Shown here one piece after another: positions 7,990 through 16,681 of a stretch of 36,232 bases of DNA. Origin of the DNA: Desulfobacterales bacterium (GTDB lineage: Bacteria > Desulfobacterota > Desulfobacteria > Desulfobacterales > SURF-7); the NCBI GenBank assembly GCA_018693105.1, contig JABHLN010000031.1, positions 1-36,232 on the forward strand, read 5' to 3'. The translations under genes were made by a program, and so were the position numbers. How positions within the stretch are numbered: the first letter of the stretch is position 1; the number at the start of each line of letters is the position of its first letter. The notes beneath the pieces are model-generated. The model saw only the letters and a list, made by a program, of their open reading frames with translations, had not been told where the DNA came from and ran no database searches.

Positions 7990-8728
7990 AATATCCTCCC
8001 TTAAGTCTTTAATTGATGGCGTCGTAAAAAGTCTCCATCAACTGTTTTATAGCGGTTGATCAGAAGTTCGACATACTGCATGTATGCCTTGTATATGAAG
8101 ATTTTTACTTATCCATCGGTAATACTTTTTACGAGTTCATCTTTAATTATTGGCATGAAAACTATTAAAATTTAACATAAATAATAATTTTAAGCCAGAT
8201 GTATTGTAATATCGGGACTTCAAGGAATAAAATTTGCATTTATGATATGTTTTTTAATTAAAATTTTCTTCTTGGAGTGGGTAAACATTTCTGATACCTT
8301 ATTAAAAAACTCTTTAATAAAGATATTATATTAATTTCTTTTTAACTCAGGTAAATATCGTCACTCAAAGTTCCAGTTTTAATGTTCACTGGACCTCTTT
8401 ACATGTCAGGATCCTTTGGTTAATCAATAGATACTCGGATATCAGTTTCTTACATTTGAAGGCATTTTCCATGTTGTGCAAAACCTGAAAAGGTTTTATT
8501 CTTAAAAGAGCTATTAAGTTAGACCTTGCCATGATCCATACGTAAGGCTTTATAGGAACTTTTAACATTATATTTAATATACGCCCTGAATTTACAAAAT
8601 TGAATATACCCTCAAACTTTAGTCAGTGGTAGATTGTAAGTGTCTGTATTTGGGAAAAGCACATTTGTAGGGGTTTCTCTTAAGACCATGATTAAAAAAA
8701 AATCTATATTTTGGGATGGGTGCTAATT
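7990..8728. other. Long spacer, including a MITE-like element
   Basis: This 739-bp spacer separates the divergent phasin-like and zinc-ribbon genes. It starts with the phasin ribosome site and the 8015-8141 element. At 8480-8497 there is a perfect 7-bp hairpin with a GAAA tetraloop (AAAACCT/AGGTTTT) followed by a U-rich run on the + strand, which could end a transcript or be part of an unrecognised RNA. A 60-codon open frame on the minus strand (8386-8568) has no ribosome site and no family I recognise, so I did not call it. Promoters for both flanking genes must lie here, but I see no convincing -35/-10 pair. Confidence 0.5.
8015..8141. mobile_element. MITE-like element with inverted ends and target duplication
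   Basis: The left end gatggcgtcgtaaaaagtct (8015-8034) and the reverse complement of the right end at 8122-8141 (gatgaactcgtaaaaagtat) agree at 16 of 20 positions. The 127-bp unit is flanked by the same 7 bases, TTTAATT, at 8008-8014 and 8142-8148, as expected of a target-site duplication. It has no coding capacity. The centre has a palindromic acatactgcatgtatgc at 8071-8087. A truncated copy lies at 3993-4035. It was probably moved by a transposase encoded elsewhere; no parent element is in the window. Confidence 0.72.
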
Positions 8729-9520
8729 ATGAATAATACCATGTATAAGGTTGTTTTTGAAGGTCAGATAGCTGACGGGAGAGACATTGAAGATGTAAAA
8801 AATAATCTTGTCGCAGTTCTCAATAAAGATTTCACCCAAATAGAAAAAATGCTTTCAGGGCAGGTTACTGTCATTAGGGAAAATGCTGACTACGAAACAT
8901 GTGAGAAGGCAAAAGCGTCTTTTGAGAAGTCCGGTGCAATGTGCTCAATCATGCCTATGGAAGTATCTGAAATTGAGGAGACATCTCCCCGGTCAATAAC
9001 TTCATCGATGGATAAGGTGGGAACATCAGCCCGGGAATCCTTGCCGACCAGACGAACAAAAGAGAATGACGAAAAATTCTGCAGTTCATGTGGTGAAAGA
9101 ATAAAAGTTGATGATCCTGTATGTGCATACTGTGGGCAGGTGCAGATAAAGAAGGGTGGTATAGGATATCTTGGGGTTGGGGCTATTATTGTGGGATTTT
9201 GTTTTCTGGCAATGCCTTTTATTGCTATCATTGCAGCAGTTTCAATACCGAATTTTATTAAATATAAGCATAAGGCTATGGAAAATGTTATAAAGGCTGA
9301 AATGGAAAACCTTTCTTTTGCTGAAAGTAATTATTTTAATGAACATTATAAATATAGTAAAAACTATAATGAAATTGGATTCGTCTCATCAAATTCCAAG
9401 ATAAGAATTGAAATTATAAAAGCAGACAAAGATTGTTTTGAAGCTATCGGTACACAAGATGATTTTCCTAAAGTGGTTTGGTACGATTGCAATGGTTATA
9501 GGGAAACTGCACTTAAATGA
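8729..9520 (+). CDS. Zinc-ribbon protein with pilin-like membrane C-terminus
   Basis: Three parts can be seen in this protein of about 263 aa. Residues 5-75 form a compact alpha/beta domain (YKVVFEGQIADGRDIEDVK to SGAMCSIMP) that I have seen in Desulfobacterota proteins, function unknown. After a Ser/Thr-rich linker comes a zinc ribbon (CSSCGERIKVDDPVCAYCG). A hydrophobic segment ends AIIAAVSIPNFIKYKHKA and runs into a helix and small sheet typical of type IV pilins and pseudopilins. The usual prepilin-peptidase G/F site is missing, so the pilin-like part would stay as a membrane-anchored outer domain. A TTG at 8711 is in frame, but the ATG at 8729 with GGATGG upstream fits better. Confidence 0.7.
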   Translation: MNNTMYKVVFEGQIADGRDIEDVKNNLVAVLNKDFTQIEKMLSGQVTVIRENADYETCEKAKASFEKSGAMCSIMPMEVSEIEETSPRSITSSMDKVGTSARESLPTRRTKENDEKFCSSCGERIKVDDPVCAYCGQVQIKKGGIGYLGVGAIIVGFCFLAMPFIAIIAAVSIPNFIKYKHKAMENVIKAEMENLSFAESNYFNEHYKYSKNYNEIGFVSSNSKIRIEIIKADKDCFEAIGTQDDFPKVVWYDCNGYRETALK

Positions 9521-9747
9521 GATGCACCCCGACCCTTTTATTATTACTTCCGGATTTTAGTAAAAAATTCTGGAGAAATAAGGTAAATCGCCTCCAATTA
9601 AGAGCACAAGTGTCCAAATTACGGTCATAATCTCATAATTCTGTTTAATTTCAGGAGTATTCTATTTTTTTAATTTTGTTTATGTGTTTTTCATTACTGA
9701 ACTGCAATTACTACAAGTCTTTTTTTTAAACTATATTAATTACTATA

Positions 9748-11673
9748 TTATTTGAAGTGTTGGAGGACTTCCGTATTGCCAGTTGTACTATCTGTTGAAT
9801 TTTCCGGGATGTTTTGCTCTTTAACGGGGGGAGCTACTTGTGAAATAATTTCTTCCGCTTCACCCTGATTTATCATGTCTACAAATAATGGGACAAGATC
9901 AGGGTCAAACTGGATTCCTGATTCTTGTTCTATAAGTCCCAGCGCTCTTGGAACAGGTAATCCTTTCCTGTATGGCCTGTCGCTGGTCATTGCATCAAAC
10001 GCATCACACAGAGTAACAATTCTTACATGTACAGGAATGGCTATATTACTAAGCCCTTCAGGATAGCCGCTACCATCATATCTTTCATGATGATGTTTTA
10101 CTATAGATATTTCATCAGGACTAAGATTAAGAGGTTTTATAATATTTTCACCTATTTCTGGGTGCCGGCGAATATGCTCAATTTCATGGTCCATCAGCTG
10201 GCTGTTTTTGTGAAGTATCTGCTTGCTAATTCCTATTTTACCTATGTCATGCACTAGGCTCGTTCTTCTGATATGTTCAACTTCTATTTCAGATAGTCCA
10301 ATTTTTTTTGCCAGGAGAACAGAATAACTGGATACTCTTTCAGAATGACCCCTAGTGTATGCATCCTTTGCTTCCAACGCTCCGGCTAGCGCTTGCATAG
10401 TGCTGAAAAAGCCATCTTTCAGCTCCTTGAACATTCGAGCGTTTTCAATTGCAAGTGCAATCTGGTTTGCAAAACCTAGAAGATACTCTTTATCCAGAAC
10501 AGCCTGATTATTGGCTTCTGAATGCCTGTCCGCGCCAAGTATTCCAATAATTTTTCCTTGAGCCATTAAGGGGAGTACTATAATGGATTTCGGGTTGAAC
10601 TGATTAATGATAATATTATCAGGATTTAATTCAAGATCAGATATATCATCAGCAATTACAGGCTTACCGGTCGTTGCTACCTTGGCAAGTAGATTATCAG
10701 CATTACGCGATAATGGTACACTGTATCCTCTCAAAGATTTAATATTTTCTGCATCATTACCAATTCCTACCCCATCAATAAATTTTAAGGTATTTGAATC
10801 GTAATCTACAAGCATAATTAAACCTCGGGTATACCCAATTTCATTGATAAATATATTCAGTATGGCAGGTAGAAGTATACTGTAATTTATTTCAGAAAGG
10901 ATTGTCTGACTAGTCTGTTGAATACTCAGAAGCTGGTCAATTTTTTGCTGCAGCCGACTGTTCAGGGCCTCAACTTCGCTGTATTTTTTTTCAAGTAATA
11001 GTTTACTTTGTTCAATTTCATTTATCGTATTTGAGGCAAGCTCTTTTTTATAAGAAAAAAACATTTTGAAGCGCTTTAAAAAAGCAAGTTCCTCCCAGTT
11101 GAGATCAAATTCACAGTATGGGGCTCCATTGAAATGGCATCTGGTTTCGGTTACTTTACCAGGAGGGAGTCCCCACATCGTTGGGAGTGCGGAATATATT
11201 CCCTGGTTCACAAGGCAGAAGTCGTTATTAAGATTTAATCCCTCGTACCATCTAAGCCTCACCAAGGCACTGGTTCTTGAAGTCCATTTTATTTCAATAT
11301 CTTTGTTTCGGTTAAATTTTCCATTGATACGCTTTACCCTTTTAACTGCCTGCCGTGGGGATGAAAGTGCCCTGATGAAGATTTTGTCAACATACCCTAA
11401 TCGCTTATAAATTACTGACTCATAACCAATTTTAAAAGCTACACGGGGATCGTTGGTCATAAGCCTGGCATTTGCGTACATTTTATTACAGACATCAGAG
11501 GAGACCCAGTTGTTGATATCTTTGAGGAAGGATAAGGGATCAGGTTGTCCGTGAAGTTCTTTTTCTAGCCCGTAAAGAAGGTCTTTAGGACGGCCATTGT
11601 GACGCGAAATATAATCAATAATAGCCAAGGTGTTAAGGCAGTTATTGTGTCTTTTACCGGCCTGGTTTTGCAT
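9748..11673 (-). CDS. V4R-like/GAF/HD-GYP c-di-GMP phosphodiesterase
   Basis: Signalling protein of 641 aa with no membrane segment. Residues 1-195 form an input domain ending in RCHFNGAPYCEFDLNW, which resembles V4R/heme-NO-binding-like sensors with a C-terminal cysteine pair. A coiled coil covers about 215-255. A GAF domain covers about 258-415. The HD-GYP domain starts near 425, with HDIGK at 475-479 and HHERYDGSGYP at 528-538. All metal and GYP residues are intact, so hydrolysis of c-di-GMP is expected. The start is supported by GGAG 8 bp before the ATG. It is monocistronic, with a 352-bp upstream region. The ligand is unknown; a small molecule or gas sensed through the first domain is an inference. 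Confidence 0.87.
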   Translation of the reverse strand: MQNQAGKRHNNCLNTLAIIDYISRHNGRPKDLLYGLEKELHGQPDPLSFLKDINNWVSSDVCNKMYANARLMTNDPRVAFKIGYESVIYKRLGYVDKIFIRALSSPRQAVKRVKRINGKFNRNKDIEIKWTSRTSALVRLRWYEGLNLNNDFCLVNQGIYSALPTMWGLPPGKVTETRCHFNGAPYCEFDLNWEELAFLKRFKMFFSYKKELASNTINEIEQSKLLLEKKYSEVEALNSRLQQKIDQLLSIQQTSQTILSEINYSILLPAILNIFINEIGYTRGLIMLVDYDSNTLKFIDGVGIGNDAENIKSLRGYSVPLSRNADNLLAKVATTGKPVIADDISDLELNPDNIIINQFNPKSIIVLPLMAQGKIIGILGADRHSEANNQAVLDKEYLLGFANQIALAIENARMFKELKDGFFSTMQALAGALEAKDAYTRGHSERVSSYSVLLAKKIGLSEIEVEHIRRTSLVHDIGKIGISKQILHKNSQLMDHEIEHIRRHPEIGENIIKPLNLSPDEISIVKHHHERYDGSGYPEGLSNIAIPVHVRIVTLCDAFDAMTSDRPYRKGLPVPRALGLIEQESGIQFDPDLVPLFVDMINQGEAEEIISQVAPPVKEQNIPENSTDSTTGNTEVLQHFK

Positions 11674-12025
11674 TAATTACTCCGGGTTAAAATAAACTAA
11701 ATATCCCTATTCACGAATAGATTTTTTCCATGAACTAAGGACGATTAGTTTCCTGTTCGCTAACTATCAATTTCCGTCAAGTCAGGACTTCATCGATTTG
11801 AAGAAAATTGCTACTGGCGTATGTTATTTAACCATATGCAACTGTATGCTAATGAAATAAAATATTATTTATGTCAAGAGAAAAACTAAGAGTTTAATGA
11901 TTTTCATTTTGCTTATATATGCTTTATTTTCAGGTGTTTTCGCAAGGTTAAAAACGAGAAAATGCTAAAAATGAAATTGGTCCTTACCAATAGTGATGGT
12001 AGTTAAATTTTATAAATTGAAATTA
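11674..12025. other. Spacer upstream of the HD-GYP gene
   Basis: This spacer lies between the end of the enolase-superfamily gene and the start of the HD-GYP gene, both on the minus strand. The minus-strand ribosome site of the HD-GYP gene is at its left edge. A TTGACA hexamer occurs on the minus strand near 11873-11879, without a good -10 box at normal spacing. No coding sequence, hairpin terminator or repeat was recognised. Confidence 0.4.
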
Positions 12026-13147
12026 TTACGAAATAGTGAAAAGGTGGCTGTCTTGAAGGAGCGAATCGATAACGGTAACACCAAGACCCGGACCGGTTAA
12101 AGGTGGTGCACTACCTTTTAAAACAGGCCTTAAATCTTCTTTGATTATATCTTTAGGGAGGAAAAATCTGGTTAGTGAACCTTCAAGGTGGATAAGATTA
12201 GGGTGGGATGAGGCAAAATGCCGACCTGCGGCGCTCAGAATTCCAAGTTCACCTACCTGGCATCCAAGTTGACAGAGCACTCCTGCTTCTTTTGCCATTT
12301 TGAATAGTCTTGATGCTCTTGAAAGTCCTCCGCATTTTGAAAGTCTAAGATTAAAGCCTGAAACGGCTTTGGTATTAATTAATGAAATTGCGTCTGAAGG
12401 CGTGCAAAGTGATTCATCGGCTATAACTTTTGGTTTTACTGATGATGTTACTTTTGCAAGCCCTTTGATATCATTTTTTTCAACAGGTTGTTCAACAGAT
12501 GATATCCGGTACTTTTCCAATGATTGAATTTTTTTTATAGATTCATTAGGAGACCATGCACCATTAACATCAATGCGAAGATCAATTTCGTATCCAAGTT
12601 CATTTCTCACCATGGCTACCATCTCATTGTCACCTTCATGTCCAACTTTGACTTTTACATTAGTTATTTTCAGATCCCTGACAAGAGATATAATCATCTG
12701 TAATTTATCAGTTTCAGTAACAGGAATAATAGCGCTGTATATAAGATCATCAGAAAAATAGTTACTGAGAAAATCACTTACAGGTTTTTTCAGTATTTTA
12801 CCGGCAATATCGAGAATTGCTGTTTCAACAGCGCATATGGCAGAAGGGTTTTTATCAATTTTTTCATCATGAAAGAGGTTGTTTATAAGGCTTAGAGCAT
12901 TGGCGGGATCAAACCTCCGATTAATAATGAGTGGCAATATTTCCTTTTTTAATGCTTCAATAGAATTGGCTACAGTTTCTCCGGTTACATAGGAACGTGG
13001 TACGCCTTCGCCGTAACCTGTATTGCCATGTTCATCAACAATTTTTAAAATAATGTTTTCTGTTGCTATATTAGTTGCAAGGCTGTGCTGAACAGGTAGT
13101 GTGAACTGCCATTTTACCAGATAGACTGAAGCTTTTTTTATTAGCAT
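12026..13147 (-). CDS. Enolase-superfamily enzyme (muconate cycloisomerase/dipeptide epimerase type)
   Basis: Cytosolic metal-dependent enzyme of 373 aa. After the N-terminal capping domain, the TIM barrel carries K165 and K167 (VKVKVG), metal ligands D193 (RIDVNGAW), E219 (SVEQPV) and D244 (IADESL), and K271 (LRLSKCGG). This two-lysine set is that of the MLE subgroup, which includes L-Ala-D/L-Glu epimerase, o-succinylbenzoate synthase and muconate cycloisomerase. Dipeptide epimerase is attractive given the envelope-lipid neighbour but is not proven. An earlier ATG at 13201 would add 18 residues unlike the family and lengthen the overlap with the upstream gene. I chose 13147, because VYLVKWQFTLPVQHS is the usual first strand. 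Confidence 0.82.
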   Translation of the reverse strand: MLIKKASVYLVKWQFTLPVQHSLATNIATENIILKIVDEHGNTGYGEGVPRSYVTGETVANSIEALKKEILPLIINRRFDPANALSLINNLFHDEKIDKNPSAICAVETAILDIAGKILKKPVSDFLSNYFSDDLIYSAIIPVTETDKLQMIISLVRDLKITNVKVKVGHEGDNEMVAMVRNELGYEIDLRIDVNGAWSPNESIKKIQSLEKYRISSVEQPVEKNDIKGLAKVTSSVKPKVIADESLCTPSDAISLINTKAVSGFNLRLSKCGGLSRASRLFKMAKEAGVLCQLGCQVGELGILSAAGRHFASSHPNLIHLEGSLTRFFLPKDIIKEDLRPVLKGSAPPLTGPGLGVTVIDSLLQDSHLFTIS

Positions 13148-14096
13148 AATTAATATTGTGACCGGTTTGCTTGATAAATGGTTCAATTTTTTTCCACTCA
13201 TACCACGCTTCAGGGTGACTGTAAATGTAAGACTCCAGAACTTTGAGGCACTTGGCAGAAATAAGTTCGTGTCTCCTGGCAGATGGGTGCATTTCGGGAT
13301 TTTCTATTTCCAACTCGTACCTGTTGTGTCCGAGACGGTGATTAAGCCCGAACAGGACTGGAGCTTTGGATTTAAGTGCCAGAAGATCAAGCGATTTGTC
13401 GAGCCCTACCTGAAGGCCAAGAAAGTTGATTTTCTTGTTTTTGTATGTTTTCCACATATCTAACTCATCGCATTGTGTGATTAAAATACGACCTTGTTTA
13501 AGATGTTTTACTGCTGAAAAAAATACTGAGCCGGATTTTGGATCGAGGAGTTCAATACCTGAACGCCTCGACTTTTCTTCAAGCACTTTACGGAGTTTTT
13601 TTGATTTGCAGTGTACCATTACTGTTACGGGATATCCCAGGATCGACAATATTCCCGGAATAAACTCAACTGCCCCGTAATGCCCGGTAACAAGTATTGC
13701 ACCCTTATTTCCGGCAAGAGTTTGGTCCAGAAGCTTTATACCCTTAACCATGTTTCTGTTTTTAAGGGTTTTTATAACTTTGTTGTAGCTTTTAAAAGCA
13801 AGAAACAGTTTTTCGTGATAATGATCAATAATGTTTGAACGAGTAAGTCGCCAGTTTTTTTTCTCACAGCCCAGGGGGTTCTGCGTGCGTTGGCTGTATT
13901 TAAGCGCTATTTTAATTTTTTTCCGTTCACTTGATGCAAAGATAAAATATGCTGTGCCCAGAATGCCGAGATAAATGCGGGTAAGGAAATTTGGAAGAAA
14001 GGTCAACAACAGAACGTTTACAGGATGTTGTAAAAATGTGCTGAGATTTATTTGCTTCTTACCTTTTCTTGAGTGATCGCTTGTATCAACCGGCAT
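13071..14096 (-). CDS. LpxL/HtrB-type lysophospholipid acyltransferase
   Basis: Membrane-associated acyltransferase of 341 aa. A hydrophobic segment at about 27-55 precedes the catalytic HX4E motif, read as GHYGAVE with H139 and E144. The later blocks VTVMVHCKSKKLRKVLEE, ILITQCDELD and KAPVLFGLNHRLG match the LpxL/lauroyl acyltransferase fold, which acylates lipid A or a related membrane lipid. The ATG has GGGAG 8 bp upstream. The last 25 or so residues past WYEWKKIEPF look unlike the family and overlap the start of the enolase-type gene by 77 bp. That tail may be a read-through extension. Whether lipid A or another lipid is the acceptor cannot be decided here. Confidence 0.8.
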   Translation of the reverse strand: MPVDTSDHSRKGKKQINLSTFLQHPVNVLLLTFLPNFLTRIYLGILGTAYFIFASSERKKIKIALKYSQRTQNPLGCEKKNWRLTRSNIIDHYHEKLFLAFKSYNKVIKTLKNRNMVKGIKLLDQTLAGNKGAILVTGHYGAVEFIPGILSILGYPVTVMVHCKSKKLRKVLEEKSRRSGIELLDPKSGSVFFSAVKHLKQGRILITQCDELDMWKTYKNKKINFLGLQVGLDKSLDLLALKSKAPVLFGLNHRLGHNRYELEIENPEMHPSARRHELISAKCLKVLESYIYSHPEAWYEWKKIEPFIKQTGHNINYANKKSFSLSGKMAVHTTCSAQPCN

Positions 14097-14971
14097 AAAA
14101 TTTCTCCCTTATTACTGGCTTAAACAATTCTATTGATTATAGGCATGAGTCTAAAATTATAGGGAAACCTGCTATTTGTAATATGAACATTTATGAAACT
14201 AGAAAAACAACTATCACAACAAAATATATTGTATGAGTAATTTTATCTGTTTGAATATAAGGTGTAGATAGTTTGTAGTTAAACTAATCCTAAGCCTTTA
14301 CAATTGATACCGCTTCTGAGACTGCTTTTATCAGTTCTTCAGGATTAAAACCAAATGTACATCTTATAATATATCATATATACAGCAACTTATAGCCAAG
14401 CTTATCCTGAAAAGCATGTATAAAACAATTCAGGTATGTTACTATTTTTGTAGTGTGAGAGGAATTGGTAAATCTTTTTTATTAGTTTTGTCAAGGCTTT
14501 TTTATCAGAACAACTATATTTATCAATGAATAGAAAGGATGTTAATAGGCATTCAAAAGTGCAAATATTAAAGAGTATTACCACTGTTCACAGAGTATTA
14601 AGTGGTCCAGATACTGCATTTTATGATATCATCTGAAATACGGATATCAAGGATGTAATATAAAGGCATTCATATGCCTTGCTAAAATATACTTCCTTCT
14701 CCATCTGTATAATAATTTTTTGAAATAGCTTATCGCGTTTTTTATTTGACAGGGTTTTGTCACCATTGTATTTTATCGAGGAAAAACTGTACTTCCGGCT
14801 CTTGGAATGCTTGAAATTGATATAATGCATTTGTATATTATCGATTTATAGAACTAAATATTATTAATTCAACTTGAAAATTCATATTCTTCAAAAATTA
14901 ATGATCGATTATTCAAGATAGATAATAATGGCCTTATACTCTGAAGTGATAATAGTTTTCAGGATAATTCA
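14097..14971. other. Spacer with apparent gene remnants
   Basis: This 875-bp spacer lies between the divergent acyltransferase and amrB genes, with no intact gene. On the minus strand a 69-codon frame (14621-14830) reads like the segment just before an AraC-type helix-turn-helix (KRDKLFQKIIIQMEKEVYFS) and then stops. A further frame at 14402-14584 has no recognised family. At 14290-14370 a 27-codon frame (FGFNPEELIKAVSEAVSIV) looks like the C-terminal helix of a small alpha/beta domain. Together these suggest one or more decayed genes. The amrB ribosome site AGGA lies at 14961-14964. No firm promoter was seen. Confidence 0.4.
14621..14830 (-). pseudogene. Possible remnant of an AraC-type regulator
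   Basis: A 69-codon frame whose second half (KTLSNKKRDKLFQKIIIQME, then KEVYFS) follows the pattern that leads into AraC-family DNA-binding domains. There, a run of helix ends in MExEKxY just before the first helix-turn-helix. The helix-turn-helix itself is absent, and the frame ends after about 16 further unrelated residues. There is no good ribosome site. It may be a decayed piece of a regulator or a chance frame. Confidence 0.25.
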
Positions 14972-15853
14972 ATGAAAGCTTCTTTCATAAAGGTTTTCGG
15001 ATTTTTTCTAATTGGAATGCTGTCCTTTCAACTTTCCAGCAGGGATGCCTTGTCTGGAAGTATTCGCAGTGATATTAAATCAGGGTCTTTCTATCCATCA
15101 TCCCGACTGAAACTTGAACAGGCTATTGATAATTACACTTACAGAGCTGGACAATCAAAAGTAAAAATTCCTTTAGATAAATCAATTAAAGCATTAATTA
15201 TGCCTCATGCAGGATATATATATTCAGGATTTACTGCAGCTCATGTATCTAAAGTATTATCTGGAGACTCGATTGGAAAAGTTATATTAATTGGACCTGA
15301 CCATTATGTTGGTTTCACAAACGGCGCTATAAGTGATGTGGACGCTTATAAGACCCCGATAGGAGTTGTAAAGCTGCATGAAGATGCTTCTAAGATGCGC
15401 CTAGAATCATCCCTTTTTAATCCGGTTCCCAGATCTGACAATATTGAGCACTCTCTTGAAGTCATATTGCCTTTTCTTCAAATTTATCTTAAAGAATTTG
15501 AAATTGTCCCTATTGTTTTGGGCTCATGCAATACAAGCCTTGTTGCTTCGGTTGTTGGAGAATATATTGACAATAATACTCTAATTGTTGTGAGCTCTGA
15601 CCTGTCACATTATCTTCAATATGAAGAGGCAGTTTTAAAGGATAAAGAGACAATAAACATGATTTTAAATATGGAAACTGAAAGGCTTAAATTGAATAAA
15701 AACAGTGCGTGTGGAAATATCCCTATAACAATTTTACTTGATATTGCAAAAAGACATGGATGGAGTCCTGTTTTGCTGCATTATTCAAATAGTGGCGATA
15801 CTGCCGGGAATCGTTCAAGAGTAGTTGGTTATTGTGCAATAGCATTTTATTAA
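14972..15853 (+). CDS. amrB: AmmeMemoRadiSam system protein B (MEMO1 family), with signal peptide
   Basis: MEMO1-family protein of 293 aa. The conserved metal-site region is visible: IMPHAGYIYSG (H79), IGPDHYVGF (H111), NIEHSLEVILPFLQ and SSDLSHY, followed by ACGNIPI and SGDTAGNRSRVVGY near the end. MEMO proteins are related to LigB-type dioxygenases and bind metal; their bacterial role is unknown. The first 29 residues (basic start, then VFGFFLIGMLSFQLSS) look like a Sec signal, which is unusual for a family normally cytosolic. The ATG has AGGA about 7 bp upstream. It opens a run that continues with amrA, a membrane spermidine-synthase-like gene and amrS, so the four probably work together. 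Confidence 0.87.
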   Translation: MKASFIKVFGFFLIGMLSFQLSSRDALSGSIRSDIKSGSFYPSSRLKLEQAIDNYTYRAGQSKVKIPLDKSIKALIMPHAGYIYSGFTAAHVSKVLSGDSIGKVILIGPDHYVGFTNGAISDVDAYKTPIGVVKLHEDASKMRLESSLFNPVPRSDNIEHSLEVILPFLQIYLKEFEIVPIVLGSCNTSLVASVVGEYIDNNTLIVVSSDLSHYLQYEEAVLKDKETINMILNMETERLKLNKNSACGNIPITILLDIAKRHGWSPVLLHYSNSGDTAGNRSRVVGYCAIAFY

Positions 15854-16072
15854 ATAACGAATTAATTATGAAGCAGTTGGTTTTGACCAAGGCGTGCAGG
15901 TTTATTATGATATCGTTAAAAATCTGATTGAATCGCAGAATATTATACAGAAACTATCCAATATATTTAGATATATTTATTATAGAGAATTAATGTAAAC
16001 TTTTTGAAAGCAATCAGGCTGTATTGTATTTTTCTATTTTGTTCCGGTTTATCCGGGTTAGGTGGTAAGGTT

Positions 16073-16681
16073 ATGAAAAATAGCATTGACTCCAAACACA
16101 AGTTAACCAAAAAGCAGGGTCAGATCCTGGTGAAACTGGCAAGGAAAACTATAATGGAAAGACTTGGCCAAAAGATGCCAAGAGAGGATGTAAAATCTTT
16201 GGAAAAATCTCTGAAAGATAAGGCTTTTGAAAATAAGTGCGGAACTTTTGTTACTCTGAATCTCAAGTTAAATGAAGAGCTACGCGGTTGTATCGGGAGC
16301 CTTGAAGCCTCTGAACCAATACTTTCCGGAATCAGGCATAACTCAATTAATGCGGCATTTAATGATTACCGTTTCCCGGCTTTAAACGGGGAAGAGCTGG
16401 ATCAGGTTAAAATTGAAGTAAGCATTCTTACAGACCCTCAGAAATTGGAATATACAGACAGTATTGATCTTCTTGATAAATTGCGTGTAGATGTTGATGG
16501 GCTGATTATTCGTCATGGGTCGGCAAGGGCCACATTTTTACCTCAGGTCTGGCAGGCATTGCCTGAACCCGAAGAATTTTTATCTCATTTATGTAAAAAA
16601 GCAGGCCTTCCGGCGAATGCCTGGGAGGAAACCAAGCTTGAAGTATTGACCTATCAGGTCCAATATTTTGAAGAAAAATAA
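16073..16681 (+). CDS. amrA: AmmeMemoRadiSam system protein A (AMMECR1 family)
   Basis: AMMECR1-domain protein of 202 aa from the chosen start. The family core is clear: the LRGCIGSLE motif, AAFNDYRFPALN, IEVSILTDPQKL, and GLIIRHGSARATFLPQVWQ with a final WEETKLEVLTYQVQYF. No biochemical role is established. The ATG at 16073 has AGGTGG at 16060-16065 and is preferred. An in-frame TTG at 16004 would add 23 residues that are strikingly hydrophobic (YCIFLFCSGLSGLGG) and could act as an export or anchor signal, but it lacks a ribosome site. The end overlaps the next gene by 14 bp, so translation is probably coupled. Confidence 0.85.
   Translation: MKNSIDSKHKLTKKQGQILVKLARKTIMERLGQKMPREDVKSLEKSLKDKAFENKCGTFVTLNLKLNEELRGCIGSLEASEPILSGIRHNSINAAFNDYRFPALNGEELDQVKIEVSILTDPQKLEYTDSIDLLDKLRVDVDGLIIRHGSARATFLPQVWQALPEPEEFLSHLCKKAGLPANAWEETKLEVLTYQVQYFEEK

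Noticed and set aside
8386-8568. 60-codon minus-strand frame in the 8-kb spacer
   Set aside because: No ribosome site, no family resemblance, and it spans a hairpin.
11873-11879. Minus-strand TTGACA before the HD-GYP gene
   Set aside because: No -10 box at acceptable spacing, so I did not call a promoter.
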